Shown: one piece after another, positions 51,493-60,121 of the stretch
How positions within the stretch are numbered: position 1 is the stretch's first letter
Layout of the letters: every line of letters starts with the position of its first letter
From: Silanimonas sp021297925
GTDB lineage: Bacteria > Pseudomonadota > Gammaproteobacteria > Xanthomonadales > Xanthomonadaceae
Assembly: GCA_027532825.1 (NCBI GenBank)
Contig: JAPZTL010000008.1
Span: forward strand, 62,001 to 126,000
Direction: 5' to 3'
DNA: 64,000 nucleotides
The notes under the pieces: model-generated
Seen by the model: only the letters and a program-made list of their open reading frames with translations
What the model was told of the DNA's origin: nothing
Database searches by the model: none
Position numbers and translations under genes: made by a program

Positions 51493-53253
51493 ATGGCCAG
51501 CATTGACGTCAAGGTTCCCGACATCGGCGGCAGCGCCGGTATTCCCGTCATCGAGCTGCTGGTGAAGCCCGGCGACACGGTGAAGAAGGACCAGGGCCTT
51601 GTCACCCTCGAAAGCGACAAGGCGACGATGGAGGTGCCGTCGCCGGCCGCCGGCGTGATCACGGCGCTCAAGGTGAAGCTCGGCGACGAGGTCTCCGAAG
51701 GCCACGTGATCGCCACGCTCGAGGTCGCCGAGGCCGGTGCCGCCACCGCGCCTGCCGCGGCGCCGAAGCCCGCCGCGCCTGCACCGGCACCGGTCGCCGC
51801 TGCACCGGCTCCGAAGGCCGCGGCCAGCGACGGCAAGGCCGCCGACCACCGCTGCCAGCTCGTCGTGATCGGCGCGGGCCCGGGCGGCTACACCGCCGCC
51901 TTCCGCGCCGCCGACCTCGGCCTCGACGTGGTGCTGGTCGAGCGCTACCCGACCCTCGGTGGCGTCTGCCTCAACGTCGGCTGCATTCCGTCGAAGGCCC
52001 TGCTGCACACCGCCGCCGTGATCCAGGAAGCGAAGCACATGGACGCCGTGGGCGTCAGCTTCGGCGCGCCGAGCATCGACGTCGACAAGCTGCGCGGCTA
52101 CAAGGAGAAGGTGATCGGCACGCTCACCAAGGGCCTCGCCGGCATGGCCAAGCAGCGCAAGGTGCGCGTGCTGCAGGGCACCGCCACCTTCGTCTCGCCG
52201 AACGAGCTCGATGTCGCTGGCGCCGACGGCACGCAGCGCCTCGCCTTCGAGAAGGCGATCATCGCGGCCGGTTCGCAGCCGGTGAAGCTGCCGGGCTTCC
52301 CCTGGGGCGACCCGCGCGTGATGGATTCCACCGACGCGCTGCAGCTCGCCGACATCCCGAAGCAGCTGCTCGTCGTCGGCGGCGGCATCATCGGCCTTGA
52401 GATGGCCTGCGTTTACGCCGGCCTCGGGAGTGCGGTCACGGTCGTGGAACTCGGGCCGCAGCTGATGCCGGGCGCCGACCTCGACCTCGTCAAGCCGCTG
52501 GCCGACCTGCTCAAGAGCCGCGGCGTGGCCGTGCACCTCAACACCAAAGTGCCGGAGGTCGTGGCGAAGCCCGACGGCCTGCACGCGCGCTTCGAGGGCG
52601 AGAAGTCGCCGAGCAGCGCCGTGTTCGATCGCGTGCTGGTCTCGGTGGGCCGCAGCCCGAACGGCGGCAAGCTCGCCGCGGAGAAGGCCGGCGTGCAGGT
52701 GACCGAGCGCGGCTTCATTCCGGTCGACCGCCAGATGCGCACCAACGTGCCGCACATCTTCGCCATCGGCGATCTCGTCGGGCAGCCGATGCTCGCGCAC
52801 AAGGCCACGCACGAGGGCAAGCTCGCGGCCGAAGTCGCCGCGGGCGAGAAGCGCGAGTGGGTCGCGCGCGTGATTCCGTCGGTGGCCTACACCGACCCGG
52901 AAGTGGCGTGGGTCGGCGTCACCGAAACCGAAGCCAAGGCCAAGGGCCTCGCGATCGAGGTCGGCAAGTTCCCGTGGGCGGCCTCGGGCCGCGCCATCGG
53001 CAACGGCCGCACCGAGGGCTTCACCAAGCTGATCCTCGATGCCGACACGCACCGCGTCATCGGCGGCGGCATCGTCGGCACCAACGCGGGCGACCTGATC
53101 GGCGAGGTGGCCCTGGCCATCGAGATGGGCGCGGAAGTGGGTGACATCGGCCACACCATCCACCCGCACCCGACGCTGATCGAAACGGTGGCGATGGCGG
53201 CGGAAGTGGCCGAAGGCACCATCACCGACCTCTACATCCCGAAGAAGAAGTAA
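51493..53253 (+). CDS. lpdA: Dihydrolipoamide dehydrogenase (E3) with N-terminal lipoyl domain
   Basis: FAD enzyme that reoxidises dihydrolipoamide with NAD+; 586 residues. An N-terminal lipoyl domain (1-77, Lys43 in ESDKATMEV) and an Ala/Pro linker (80-112) precede the E3 part. FAD motif VIGAGPGGYTAAF begins near 125, and the redox disulfide is Cys159/Cys164 in GGVCLNVGCIPSKA. The NAD motif is VVGGGIIGLEMACVY, and the catalytic His559 lies in HPHPTLIET. Lipoyl-carrying E3 occurs in several Proteobacteria. With aceF it forms two parts of pyruvate dehydrogenase; aceE is not in the window. Confidence 0.95.
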   Translation: MASIDVKVPDIGGSAGIPVIELLVKPGDTVKKDQGLVTLESDKATMEVPSPAAGVITALKVKLGDEVSEGHVIATLEVAEAGAATAPAAAPKPAAPAPAPVAAAPAPKAAASDGKAADHRCQLVVIGAGPGGYTAAFRAADLGLDVVLVERYPTLGGVCLNVGCIPSKALLHTAAVIQEAKHMDAVGVSFGAPSIDVDKLRGYKEKVIGTLTKGLAGMAKQRKVRVLQGTATFVSPNELDVAGADGTQRLAFEKAIIAAGSQPVKLPGFPWGDPRVMDSTDALQLADIPKQLLVVGGGIIGLEMACVYAGLGSAVTVVELGPQLMPGADLDLVKPLADLLKSRGVAVHLNTKVPEVVAKPDGLHARFEGEKSPSSAVFDRVLVSVGRSPNGGKLAAEKAGVQVTERGFIPVDRQMRTNVPHIFAIGDLVGQPMLAHKATHEGKLAAEVAAGEKREWVARVIPSVAYTDPEVAWVGVTETEAKAKGLAIEVGKFPWAASGRAIGNGRTEGFTKLILDADTHRVIGGGIVGTNAGDLIGEVALAIEMGAEVGDIGHTIHPHPTLIETVAMAAEVAEGTITDLYIPKKK

Positions 53254-53295
53254 GCGGCGCGCGACCTCGTCGCCGCGCCCGCCGAGGTGACGCCC

Positions 53296-54105
53296 ATGGA
53301 ATTCCTCTACCTCCTCGGCGGCATGATCGCGCTGCTGCTGGGCACGGACACCGCCACCAAGGGCCTCTCCGGGCTCGTGCAGCAGGCCGGCGCTTCGGCA
53401 CTCACCGCCGGGCTGGTACTGGTCGGCGTGGGTTACGCGCTGCCCGGCCTTGCGCTCGTGGCAGGGGCGCTGGCTTGGCAGGGCCTGCCCGTCGCCGCCG
53501 CCGCTGCGCACGGCGCGATGCTCGGCACCTTGGGGCTCGGTGCCGCGGGGCTGCTGATCAGCACCGGCCTCGTGCTGCGCGTGCGGCCGTGGCGGATGCT
53601 CGACGGCGACAAGGCGCAGGCCGAACTCGCCCAGTTCGCCGCCAGCCGCGAGGGCTGGGGCCGCAATGCGTTCCGTCTCCTGCTCGGTGCGGCCCTGCTG
53701 GTGGCCGGCGCGCGCGGCGTGCTGGCGGGCGCGCCCTTCTTCGTCCTCATTCCCGGCGTCGATGCGCCGGGCACACTGGTCGTCTCGGCGGTGGTCGGCA
53801 TCGGCGCGGCGGTGGCGATCGTCGCCACGTTCAACGCGCGCTTCGGCGATGCCGCGGCAGCGTTCGCCGCGATCCTCGGCGGCGGCGCGCTGCTCGTGCT
53901 CGTCGCGACCGTCACCGCGTTCCTCGTCGCAGGGCCCGCGCCGGGCTTGTCCCTGCTCGCGCACCCGCTGCCGCAGGGGATGGTGCTCGTTGGCCTGCTC
54001 GCGGTCGCCGCCGTGCCGGCCAGGCCGCTCGGTCGCGGCCTTGGCCTTTCCATCTTCGCGGCCACGCTGGTCCTCGTGGCCGCCGTCGTCCGTTTCGGCG
54101 CCTGA
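53296..54105 (+). CDS. Multi-pass membrane protein of unknown function
   Basis: A 269-residue integral membrane protein with about eight hydrophobic helices and very little soluble sequence. The only sizeable loop is central (about 98-125, RPWRMLDGDKAQAELAQFAA). The two halves have similar hydrophobic spacing, which hints at an internal duplication, but I cannot align them convincingly. I do not recognise a family. ATG 53296 is preferred; GTG 53287 is in frame with a poorer ribosome site. It follows lpdA by 42 bases and is convergent with the SLC13 permease gene. Confidence 0.55.
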   Translation: MEFLYLLGGMIALLLGTDTATKGLSGLVQQAGASALTAGLVLVGVGYALPGLALVAGALAWQGLPVAAAAAHGAMLGTLGLGAAGLLISTGLVLRVRPWRMLDGDKAQAELAQFAASREGWGRNAFRLLLGAALLVAGARGVLAGAPFFVLIPGVDAPGTLVVSAVVGIGAAVAIVATFNARFGDAAAAFAAILGGGALLVLVATVTAFLVAGPAPGLSLLAHPLPQGMVLVGLLAVAAVPARPLGRGLGLSIFAATLVLVAAVVRFGA

Positions 54106-54117
54106 TCGCCGATGGCT

Positions 54118-55506
54118 TCAGCGGAACACCGCGTAGCAGACCGCGCACACCACGACGACGCCGAGCACGTCCATCGCCGCGCCCTCGCGCAGCATGCGCT
54201 GCGCCGGCACCTGGCCCGAGCCGTAGGCGATCGCGTTCGGCGCGGTCGCGACCGGCAGCATGAAACCGATGCTGGCGGCCATCACCGCGGGGACCATCAG
54301 CAGCGCGGGATCGACGCCCACCGCCGTCGCCGCCGCGGCCATGATCGGCATCAGCAATACGGCGGTCGCGGTGTTGCTCGCGATCTCCGAGAGCAGGACC
54401 ACGCCTCCCACCAGCAACACCAGCATCAGGGCGAGGGGCAGGGCCGACAGGCCCTGCAGATGCTGCGCGATCGCCGCGGACAGTCCCGAGCTCTGGAAGG
54501 CCATCGAGAGCGCGATGCCGCCGCCGAACAACAGCAGCACGCCCCAAGGCAGGCGTTCCGCGTCGCGCCAGTCGAGCACCCGCCGGCCCTTGCCGTCGCC
54601 GACCAGCAGCATCGCGAGCGCGCCGAGAAGGGCCACGCTCGCGTCGGTGGCCGCCGGCAGGCCGAGCCACGCGCTCCAGCCGCCGAAGGGCACTTCGCGC
54701 AACACCCAGGCCAGCGCCGTGAGGGCGAACACGGCCAGCACCCGGCGTTCCGCCGGACGCCACGCCGGCAGCGTCGGCAGCACCGCGGCGGGGCTTCCTC
54801 CCAGGCTTCGACCCAGCCAAAGCGCCATCGCCGGCACCATCAGCACGACGACCGGCACGCCGATGGCCATCCATTCCAGGAACCCGAAGGGCTGCCCCGT
54901 CGTTTCCTCGTACACCGACATGAACACGAGGTTGGGCGGCGTCCCGATCGGCGTCCCCAGCCCGCCGACGCTGGCCGCGTAAGCGATGCCGAGCACCAGC
55001 GGTGCGGCGAGGCGGGCATCCTGGTAGTCGGCCAGGACGGCGAGGGCGACCGGCAGCAGCAGCAGGGTGGTCGCCGCGTTCGAGATCCACATCGACAGCA
55101 GCGCGGCGGCGATCATGAAGCCCCACAGCACCGCCCGGCCGCTGCCGCCACCGACCGCGCGCACCATGCCGAGCGCCAGCCGGCGGTGGGCGCCGCTGCG
55201 CTCGACGCCGAGCGACAGCACGAAGCCTCCGAGCAGCAGCAGGATGAGCTCGTTGCCGTAACTCTGCGCCACCTGCTGCGGCGTGAGGATGCCGGCCATC
55301 GGCAGCAGTGCCAGCGGCAGCAGCGCCGTCACCGAGGGCGAGACCGGCTCGAGGATCCACCAACCGGCACACCACACGGTCAGCCCGGCCGTCAGGGCCA
55401 GCGCGGGGGCCGATCCGGTCGTCCACAAGGCGAGGGCGACCGCGGTGGCGATCAGGGGGATCACCCAGAGCGCCCAAGCGCGGCGAGGCGGTTCGTCGAG
55501 ATCCAT
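54118..55506 (-). CDS. SLC13/DASS family sodium-coupled anion permease
   Basis: A 462-residue transporter with about twelve membrane helices, likely importing dicarboxylates or similar anions with sodium. The two hairpin-tip substrate motifs are present as SNAATT (in SMWISNAATTLLLLP) and SNTATA (in SEIASNTATAVLLMP). GGLGTPIGTPPNLVF and LPVATAPNAIAYGSG near the C terminus are DASS signatures. The start at 55506 gives MDLDEPPRR, a short cytoplasmic tip before helix 1. No regulator or catabolic gene is next to it, so the substrate stays open. Confidence 0.88.
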   Translation of the reverse strand: MDLDEPPRRAWALWVIPLIATAVALALWTTGSAPALALTAGLTVWCAGWWILEPVSPSVTALLPLALLPMAGILTPQQVAQSYGNELILLLLGGFVLSLGVERSGAHRRLALGMVRAVGGGSGRAVLWGFMIAAALLSMWISNAATTLLLLPVALAVLADYQDARLAAPLVLGIAYAASVGGLGTPIGTPPNLVFMSVYEETTGQPFGFLEWMAIGVPVVVLMVPAMALWLGRSLGGSPAAVLPTLPAWRPAERRVLAVFALTALAWVLREVPFGGWSAWLGLPAATDASVALLGALAMLLVGDGKGRRVLDWRDAERLPWGVLLLFGGGIALSMAFQSSGLSAAIAQHLQGLSALPLALMLVLLVGGVVLLSEIASNTATAVLLMPIMAAAATAVGVDPALLMVPAVMAASIGFMLPVATAPNAIAYGSGQVPAQRMLREGAAMDVLGVVVVCAVCYAVFR

Positions 55507-55573
55507 CGGCGGTCCACGGGAACGGAAGGCGGCGAGCATAGGCGATCGACGGGGTGCCGCCGTCCCGTCCACG

Positions 55574-55579
55574 TATCCT
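55574..55579 (+). promoter_or_regulatory. Candidate -10 element of the 55586 gene, leaderless geometry
   Basis: TATCCT followed by six bases and the ATG at 55586, in the 79-base divergent gap with the SLC13 gene. The hexamer is identical to the one before the DNA glycosylase. Confidence 0.42.
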
Positions 55580-55585
55580 GCCCCC

Positions 55586-56428
55586 ATGCCCCCGATCTTG
55601 ATCCTCGGGCTCACCGGCCAGGTCGGCGACGCCCTTGACACCACCGCCTTGCCGGCACCGGCCATCGCACTGTCCCGGCAGGCGGACCCCGGGCCGCGCC
55701 CCGGTGTCGCCTGGGCGCGCGCGGATCTGGTCGATTACCAGGGGGGCGGACCGTTCGATGCGGTCCTGTCCTTCGGCCCCCTCGACGCGCTGGCGAGTGC
55801 GCTCTCGGAGGGACGGCTGCGGGCTCGCCATGTCGTCGCGCTTTCCTCGACCAGCCGATGGACCAAGAGCGGTTCGCCGGACGTCCGCGAGCGCGCTCTG
55901 GCGGCGCGCCTGGCGGACGCCGAGCGGATGGTCGAGGGCCTCCAGGCGAGGTCCGGCGGTTTCGCGACCCTGCTTCGCCCGACCCTCGTCTGGGGGGCAG
56001 GGCGCGACGCCACGGTGAGCCGGGTCGCCGGCTGGGCGCGCCGCTGGCCGCTGCTGGCCCTTCCCGTCACTGCCCCGGGGCGCCGTCAGCCCGTCCATGT
56101 CGGCGACCTCGCCGCCGTGGCCCTGCGGGCGCTCTCGCTCGGCAGGGGCGCGTCGGGAGCCCATGACCTGCCCGGTGGGGAGGCTCTCGCCTTCGGCCTC
56201 ATGTTGCGTCGCAGCGTGGCCGCCGCTGCTCCGGCGTGCCGCGTTCTGCCGCTGCCGTGGCGGCCCCTGGCGGCCCTCGGCCGAGGGCTGGGGTCGGGGG
56301 CCCTTGCGCGCCTCGGCGAGGACCTCGTGTTCGATGCCGGCCCGGCCCGGGACACCCTGGGGTGGGCCCCCCGGGGCTTCGCCCCCGGGGCCCATGAGCT
56401 CGTCCGCCCCGGGGCCCCGCCGGCATGA
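55586..56428 (+). CDS. Rossmann-fold NAD(P)-binding protein (atypical SDR)
   Basis: A 280-residue protein related to NAD-dependent epimerases/dehydratases. The N terminus PPILILGLTGQVGDAL (2-17) is a glycine-rich dinucleotide motif of the GxxGxxG kind. VVALSSTSRW lies where the catalytic serine strand is expected, and FATLLRPTLVWGAGRD resembles the LRP(T/S)xxxGPG region of atypical SDRs. The usual YxxxK is not clear; the helix after SSTSRW contains ERALAARLADAERMV without it. Substrate unknown; it may be a binding or regulatory relative. It stands alone between the permease and DUF1302 genes. Confidence 0.65.
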   Translation: MPPILILGLTGQVGDALDTTALPAPAIALSRQADPGPRPGVAWARADLVDYQGGGPFDAVLSFGPLDALASALSEGRLRARHVVALSSTSRWTKSGSPDVRERALAARLADAERMVEGLQARSGGFATLLRPTLVWGAGRDATVSRVAGWARRWPLLALPVTAPGRRQPVHVGDLAAVALRALSLGRGASGAHDLPGGEALAFGLMLRRSVAAAAPACRVLPLPWRPLAALGRGLGSGALARLGEDLVFDAGPARDTLGWAPRGFAPGAHELVRPGAPPA

Positions 56429-56466
56429 CGCGGCGCAGCAGCCTGCAATCGCCATACGGGGGAGCA

Positions 56467-56496
56467 TTGCCTTCCGTCGTAACGGACTCTTAAGAT
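56467..56496 (+). promoter_or_regulatory. Candidate sigma-70 promoter of the DUF1302-DUF1329 operon
   Basis: TTGCCT (56467-56472), an 18-base spacer, TAAGAT (56491-56496). Both boxes match four of six consensus bases. Transcription would start near 56503, giving a leader of about 115 bases, which is long for this window. Confidence 0.5.
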
Positions 56497-56513
56497 GGCT
56501 TGAACCGCCGGTT

Positions 56514-56529
56514 TGGAGCTTTGGCTCCA
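56514..56529 (+). promoter_or_regulatory. Leader hairpin of the DUF1302 mRNA
   Basis: TGGAGC, loop TTTG, GCTCCA: a perfect six-bp stem about 12 bases into the predicted transcript. It may protect the 5' end or take part in regulation. There is no T run after it, so it is not a terminator. Confidence 0.45.
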
Positions 56530-56618
56530 GTCGCGGTACCGGAGACCCAACCGCGTCATTCCGCCGTCGCGACCGACGGCATCCGATCCGACCCACGATC
56601 CGTACCGAGGAAGCCCTG

Positions 56619-58637
56619 ATGAAGTCCATCCAATCCCTGCGCGGCGGCATCGCCCTCGCGCCGCTGGCGGCGGCCGTCGGCCTCGCCCTCCTCGCCCCCA
56701 AGGCCCAGGCCTTCGAATTCGGCAGCGGCGATTTCACCGGCAGCGTCGACACGACCGTGTCGTACGGCTACTCCTGGCGCACGGAGAAGCGGGATCCGAA
56801 ACTGATCGGCAAGGCCGCGTTCAACCCGCTGCTCTGCGCGCAGAACCAGGCCGTCCCGGGCGTCACCATCCCGCCGCCGTCGCCGACGAACCCCTTCCCG
56901 GCCTGCTCGGGCGGCTTCCCGGGCTCGGCCGCGCAGCTCGCCGCGCCGGGCCGCTTCTCGGTCAACCGCGACGACGGCAACCTCAAGTACGACAAGGGCG
57001 ACGCCATCGCCAACACCTTCAAGATCACGTCCGAGATGAAGCTCGGCTGGCGTGATTGGGGCGCGTTCGCCCGCGCCACCTACTTCTACGATTTCGAGAA
57101 CGCCGACCGCGCCGACCTCACGCGCGAGGCCAAGGACCGCATCGGCAAGCGCTTCCGCCTGCTCGACGCGTTCGTGTTCCGCGACTTCAACGTCGGCGAG
57201 CAGAACGGCACCGTCCGCCTCGGCCGCCAGGTGATCAGCTGGGGCGAGAGCACCTTCATCCAGAACGGCATCAACGTGGTGAACCCGGTCGACCTCTCGG
57301 CGCTGCGCGTCGCCGGTGCCGAGCTCAAGGAGGCCTTCCTCCCGGTCGACTCGCTGTGGGGCTCGTTCAACGTCACCGAGAACATCGCGGTCGAGGGCTT
57401 CTACCTGTTCGAGTTCGAGGAGATCGAAGTCGACGCTGCGGGCACGTACTTCAGCTCGAACGACTTCGCCACGCCGGGCGGGACCTACGTCATGCTCGGC
57501 TTCGGCACCGTGCCGCAGCCGGTCAACAACCCCGAGCGCTTCTTCGCCACCTGCTTCGGCGGCCCGGCCGGCTTCCTCAACACCGACTTGAACATCCCCG
57601 GCCTGCCGGCCGGCGTGACCAACGCCACCATCGCCAGCATCGGCTGCGGCGGCGCCGTCGCCCGCCTGCCGAACCGCAACGCCAAGGACGAGGGCCAGTA
57701 CGGTGGCGCCATCCGCTGGTACGCCGAAGGCCTGAACGAGACCGAGTTCGGCTTCTACTTCATGAACTACCACAGCCGCCTGCCGCTGCTGTCCGGCCGC
57801 GCGGTGACCGGCACGTCGGCCAATACCGGCCGCTTCTTCGTCGAGTACCCCGAGGACATCCAGCTGTACGGCCTGTCCTGGAACACCAACCTGCCCGGCG
57901 GCATCGCGTGGCAGGGCGAGGTCAGCTACCGCCCGAACGCGCCGTTCCAGGTCGACGACGTCGAGCTCCTGTTCGCGGCGCTCACCCCGCTCAATTCGCT
58001 GATCCCGGTCCCGGGCCTGCGCTTCAACAGCCAGCTCGGCACCGCCGCGTTCGGCCAGGAGATCCGCGGCTGGCGCGAGCACGAGATGACCCAGGTGCAG
58101 ATGACCTTCACCAAGGTCTTCAGCCAGGTGCTCGGTGCCGACCAGATCGCCACGGTGGCGGAAGTGGGCTGGACGCAGGTCGACCTGCCGAGCCAGAGCG
58201 TCCTGCGCTACGAGGGCGAGGGCACGGACACCAGCGGCGGCTGCTCGGTCGCCGACCTCGTCGCCGCGCCGATCGGCTCGGTGGCCAACCCGGCCTTCCT
58301 CGGTTGCGCCCGCAACCCGCAGACCCTGCGCGGCGGTTTCCCGACCGACTTCTCGTGGGGCTACCGCCTCGCCGTGCGCGCCGACTACAACAGCTTCCTC
58401 GGCACCGCGTTCACCTTCTCGCCGCGCGTGGCGTTCAACCATGACGTCGACGGCATCTCGCCGAACCCGGGCGGCAACTTCCTCGAAGGCCGCAAGTCGC
58501 TGACCCTCGGTGCCGAGTTCAACTACCTCAACGACTGGATCTTCGACTTGGCGTGGACGAAGTTCTCGGGCGGCGAGCCTTACAACCAGATCGCCGACCG
58601 CGACTTCGCCTCGGCCAGCGTCCGCTACTCGTTCTGA
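56619..58637 (+). CDS. DUF1302 outer membrane beta-barrel protein
   Basis: A 672-residue outer-membrane protein with signal peptide to about residue 31 (PKAQA). The rest alternates short amphipathic strands and loops and ends in SVRYSF, whose last Phe is the barrel-assembly signal. Family segments include FEFGSGDFTGSVDTTVSYGY and RLGRQVISWGESTFIQNGIN. It has exactly six cysteines after the signal peptide, in three close pairs: 73/96, 312/343 and 542/563. Each pair flanks a Pro/Gly/Ala-rich loop, so disulfide-pinned surface loops are likely. DUF1302 genes usually accompany DUF1329 and MMPL genes, as here. Probably a channel for hydrophobic molecules; substrate unknown. Confidence 0.88.
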   Translation: MKSIQSLRGGIALAPLAAAVGLALLAPKAQAFEFGSGDFTGSVDTTVSYGYSWRTEKRDPKLIGKAAFNPLLCAQNQAVPGVTIPPPSPTNPFPACSGGFPGSAAQLAAPGRFSVNRDDGNLKYDKGDAIANTFKITSEMKLGWRDWGAFARATYFYDFENADRADLTREAKDRIGKRFRLLDAFVFRDFNVGEQNGTVRLGRQVISWGESTFIQNGINVVNPVDLSALRVAGAELKEAFLPVDSLWGSFNVTENIAVEGFYLFEFEEIEVDAAGTYFSSNDFATPGGTYVMLGFGTVPQPVNNPERFFATCFGGPAGFLNTDLNIPGLPAGVTNATIASIGCGGAVARLPNRNAKDEGQYGGAIRWYAEGLNETEFGFYFMNYHSRLPLLSGRAVTGTSANTGRFFVEYPEDIQLYGLSWNTNLPGGIAWQGEVSYRPNAPFQVDDVELLFAALTPLNSLIPVPGLRFNSQLGTAAFGQEIRGWREHEMTQVQMTFTKVFSQVLGADQIATVAEVGWTQVDLPSQSVLRYEGEGTDTSGGCSVADLVAAPIGSVANPAFLGCARNPQTLRGGFPTDFSWGYRLAVRADYNSFLGTAFTFSPRVAFNHDVDGISPNPGGNFLEGRKSLTLGAEFNYLNDWIFDLAWTKFSGGEPYNQIADRDFASASVRYSF

Positions 58638-58662
58638 TCAGAAGCTCCTGGGAGGGAACTGA

Positions 58663-60030
58663 ATGAACACCATCCAAAAGGCCGCGTTCGTGGCCTCCAT
58701 CGGCGCGCTGGCCCTGTCGGCCAGCGTCGCCCACGCCGCGGTCGACGCGGCGAAGGCCGCCGCACTGGGCCAGACGCTGACGCCGGTCGGCGCCGAGAAG
58801 GCCGGCAACGCCGCCGGCACCATCCCGGCGTGGGACGGCGGCATCACCCGTCCGCCGGCGAACTACCGCAACGGGATGTTCCACCCGGATCCCTTCGCGG
58901 CCGACCGCCCGAAGTTCCAGATCACCCGCGCCAACGTCGCCCAGTACGGAGACAACCTGACGGCGGGCCAGAAGGCCCTGTTCCAGCGCTATCCGACCTT
59001 CCGGATGGACGTGTACCCGACCCGCCGTTCGGCTTCGTTCCCGCAGCGCACCTATGACTTCACGCGCCGCAATGCGACGAACTGCCGCCTCGTGGCCGAC
59101 GGCGAGGGCGTGCAGAACTGCGCCGAGGGCTTCCCGTTCCCGGTCCCGCAGAACGCCTACGAGCTGATCTGGAACCACAAGCTCAAGTACAAGGGCGTCT
59201 CGGGTCGCCGCTGGGCCAACCGCGTCGCGCCGACACCGGGCGGCCAGTACACGATGATCCGTCTGCAGGAACGTCTGCTCGGTCTCTACTACAAGCCGGG
59301 CAATACGTCGGAGAACATCAACAACATCCTCGTTTACTTCCTCCAGGACGTGCTCGGCCCGGCGCGCCTCGCCGGCCAGGTCCTGCTGGTGCACGAGACA
59401 CTCAACTCGAAGGCCGCACCCCGCCAGGCGTGGATCTACAACCCGGGCCAGCGCCGCGTCCGCCGCGCCCCGAACGTCGCCTATGACAACCCGGCCACCG
59501 CGTCGGACGGCCTGTCGACCAACGACATGACCGACATGTTCAACGGCGCGATGGACCGCTTCACGTGGACGACCGTCGGCAAGAAGGAGATGTACGTCCC
59601 GTACAACTCCTACAAGGCCCACAGCAACAACACGAAGATTGCCGATCTCGTGCGCCCGGGTCACCTCAATCCCGACTACATGCGCTACGAGCTGCACCGC
59701 GTGTGGGTCGTCGAGGCGAAGCTGAAGGCCGGCCAGCGCCACATCAACAGCCGCCGTACCTTCTACCTCGACGAGGACAGCTACCAGATCCTCGCGATCG
59801 ACCACTACGACGGCCAGGGTGCGATCTGGCGCGTGTCGGAGGCCCCGTCGATCAACTACTACGAGGTGCCGACCTTCTGGTCGACCATCGAGGCGCACTA
59901 CGATCTGAAGTCGGGCCGCTACTTGGCCGGCCTCCTCGACAACGAAGAGGACAAGCCCTACGACTTCGGCTACCAAGCCACTCCGGCGGATTTCTCGCCG
60001 CAGAACCTGCGCGCCGCAGGCGTCCGTTGA
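58663..60030 (+). CDS. DUF1329 periplasmic protein (LolA/LolB-like fold)
   Basis: A 455-residue exported protein with signal peptide ending SVAHA (residue 25). Family segments are GTIPAWDGGITRPPANY (53-69), FPFPVPQNAYELIWNHKLKY and DGLSTNDMTDMFNGAMDRF. DUF1329 belongs to the structural group of LolA/LolB, which carry lipids across the periplasm in an open half-barrel. Two cysteines (NCRLVADGEGVQNC) may form a disulfide. It follows the DUF1302 gene by 25 bases, and a strong terminator lies after it. The likely role is a periplasmic shuttle between the inner-membrane MMPL protein and the outer-membrane barrel. Confidence 0.9.
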   Translation: MNTIQKAAFVASIGALALSASVAHAAVDAAKAAALGQTLTPVGAEKAGNAAGTIPAWDGGITRPPANYRNGMFHPDPFAADRPKFQITRANVAQYGDNLTAGQKALFQRYPTFRMDVYPTRRSASFPQRTYDFTRRNATNCRLVADGEGVQNCAEGFPFPVPQNAYELIWNHKLKYKGVSGRRWANRVAPTPGGQYTMIRLQERLLGLYYKPGNTSENINNILVYFLQDVLGPARLAGQVLLVHETLNSKAAPRQAWIYNPGQRRVRRAPNVAYDNPATASDGLSTNDMTDMFNGAMDRFTWTTVGKKEMYVPYNSYKAHSNNTKIADLVRPGHLNPDYMRYELHRVWVVEAKLKAGQRHINSRRTFYLDEDSYQILAIDHYDGQGAIWRVSEAPSINYYEVPTFWSTIEAHYDLKSGRYLAGLLDNEEDKPYDFGYQATPADFSPQNLRAAGVR

Positions 60031-60074
60031 TCCAGCCCCGCGTCGCGCCGGCTTCCGACGTGGCGCGACATCCT

Positions 60075-60109
60075 GCGGGCAGCGCTCCTTGGCGCTGCCC
60101 GCTTTTTTT
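60075..60109 (+). terminator. Intrinsic terminator inside the four-gene cluster
   Basis: An 11-bp perfect stem GCGGGCAGCGC, six-base loop, complement, then seven T. This is the best intrinsic terminator in the window, placed after the DUF1329 gene and only 12 bases before the YCF48-like gene. Confidence 0.9.
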
Positions 60110-60121
60110 CCAGAGGCTTCC

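Noticed and set aside
53296..54105. Calcium/sodium:cation exchanger (CaCA) assignment
   Set aside because: The GTSxPE-type alpha-repeat motifs are missing, so I left the protein unassigned.
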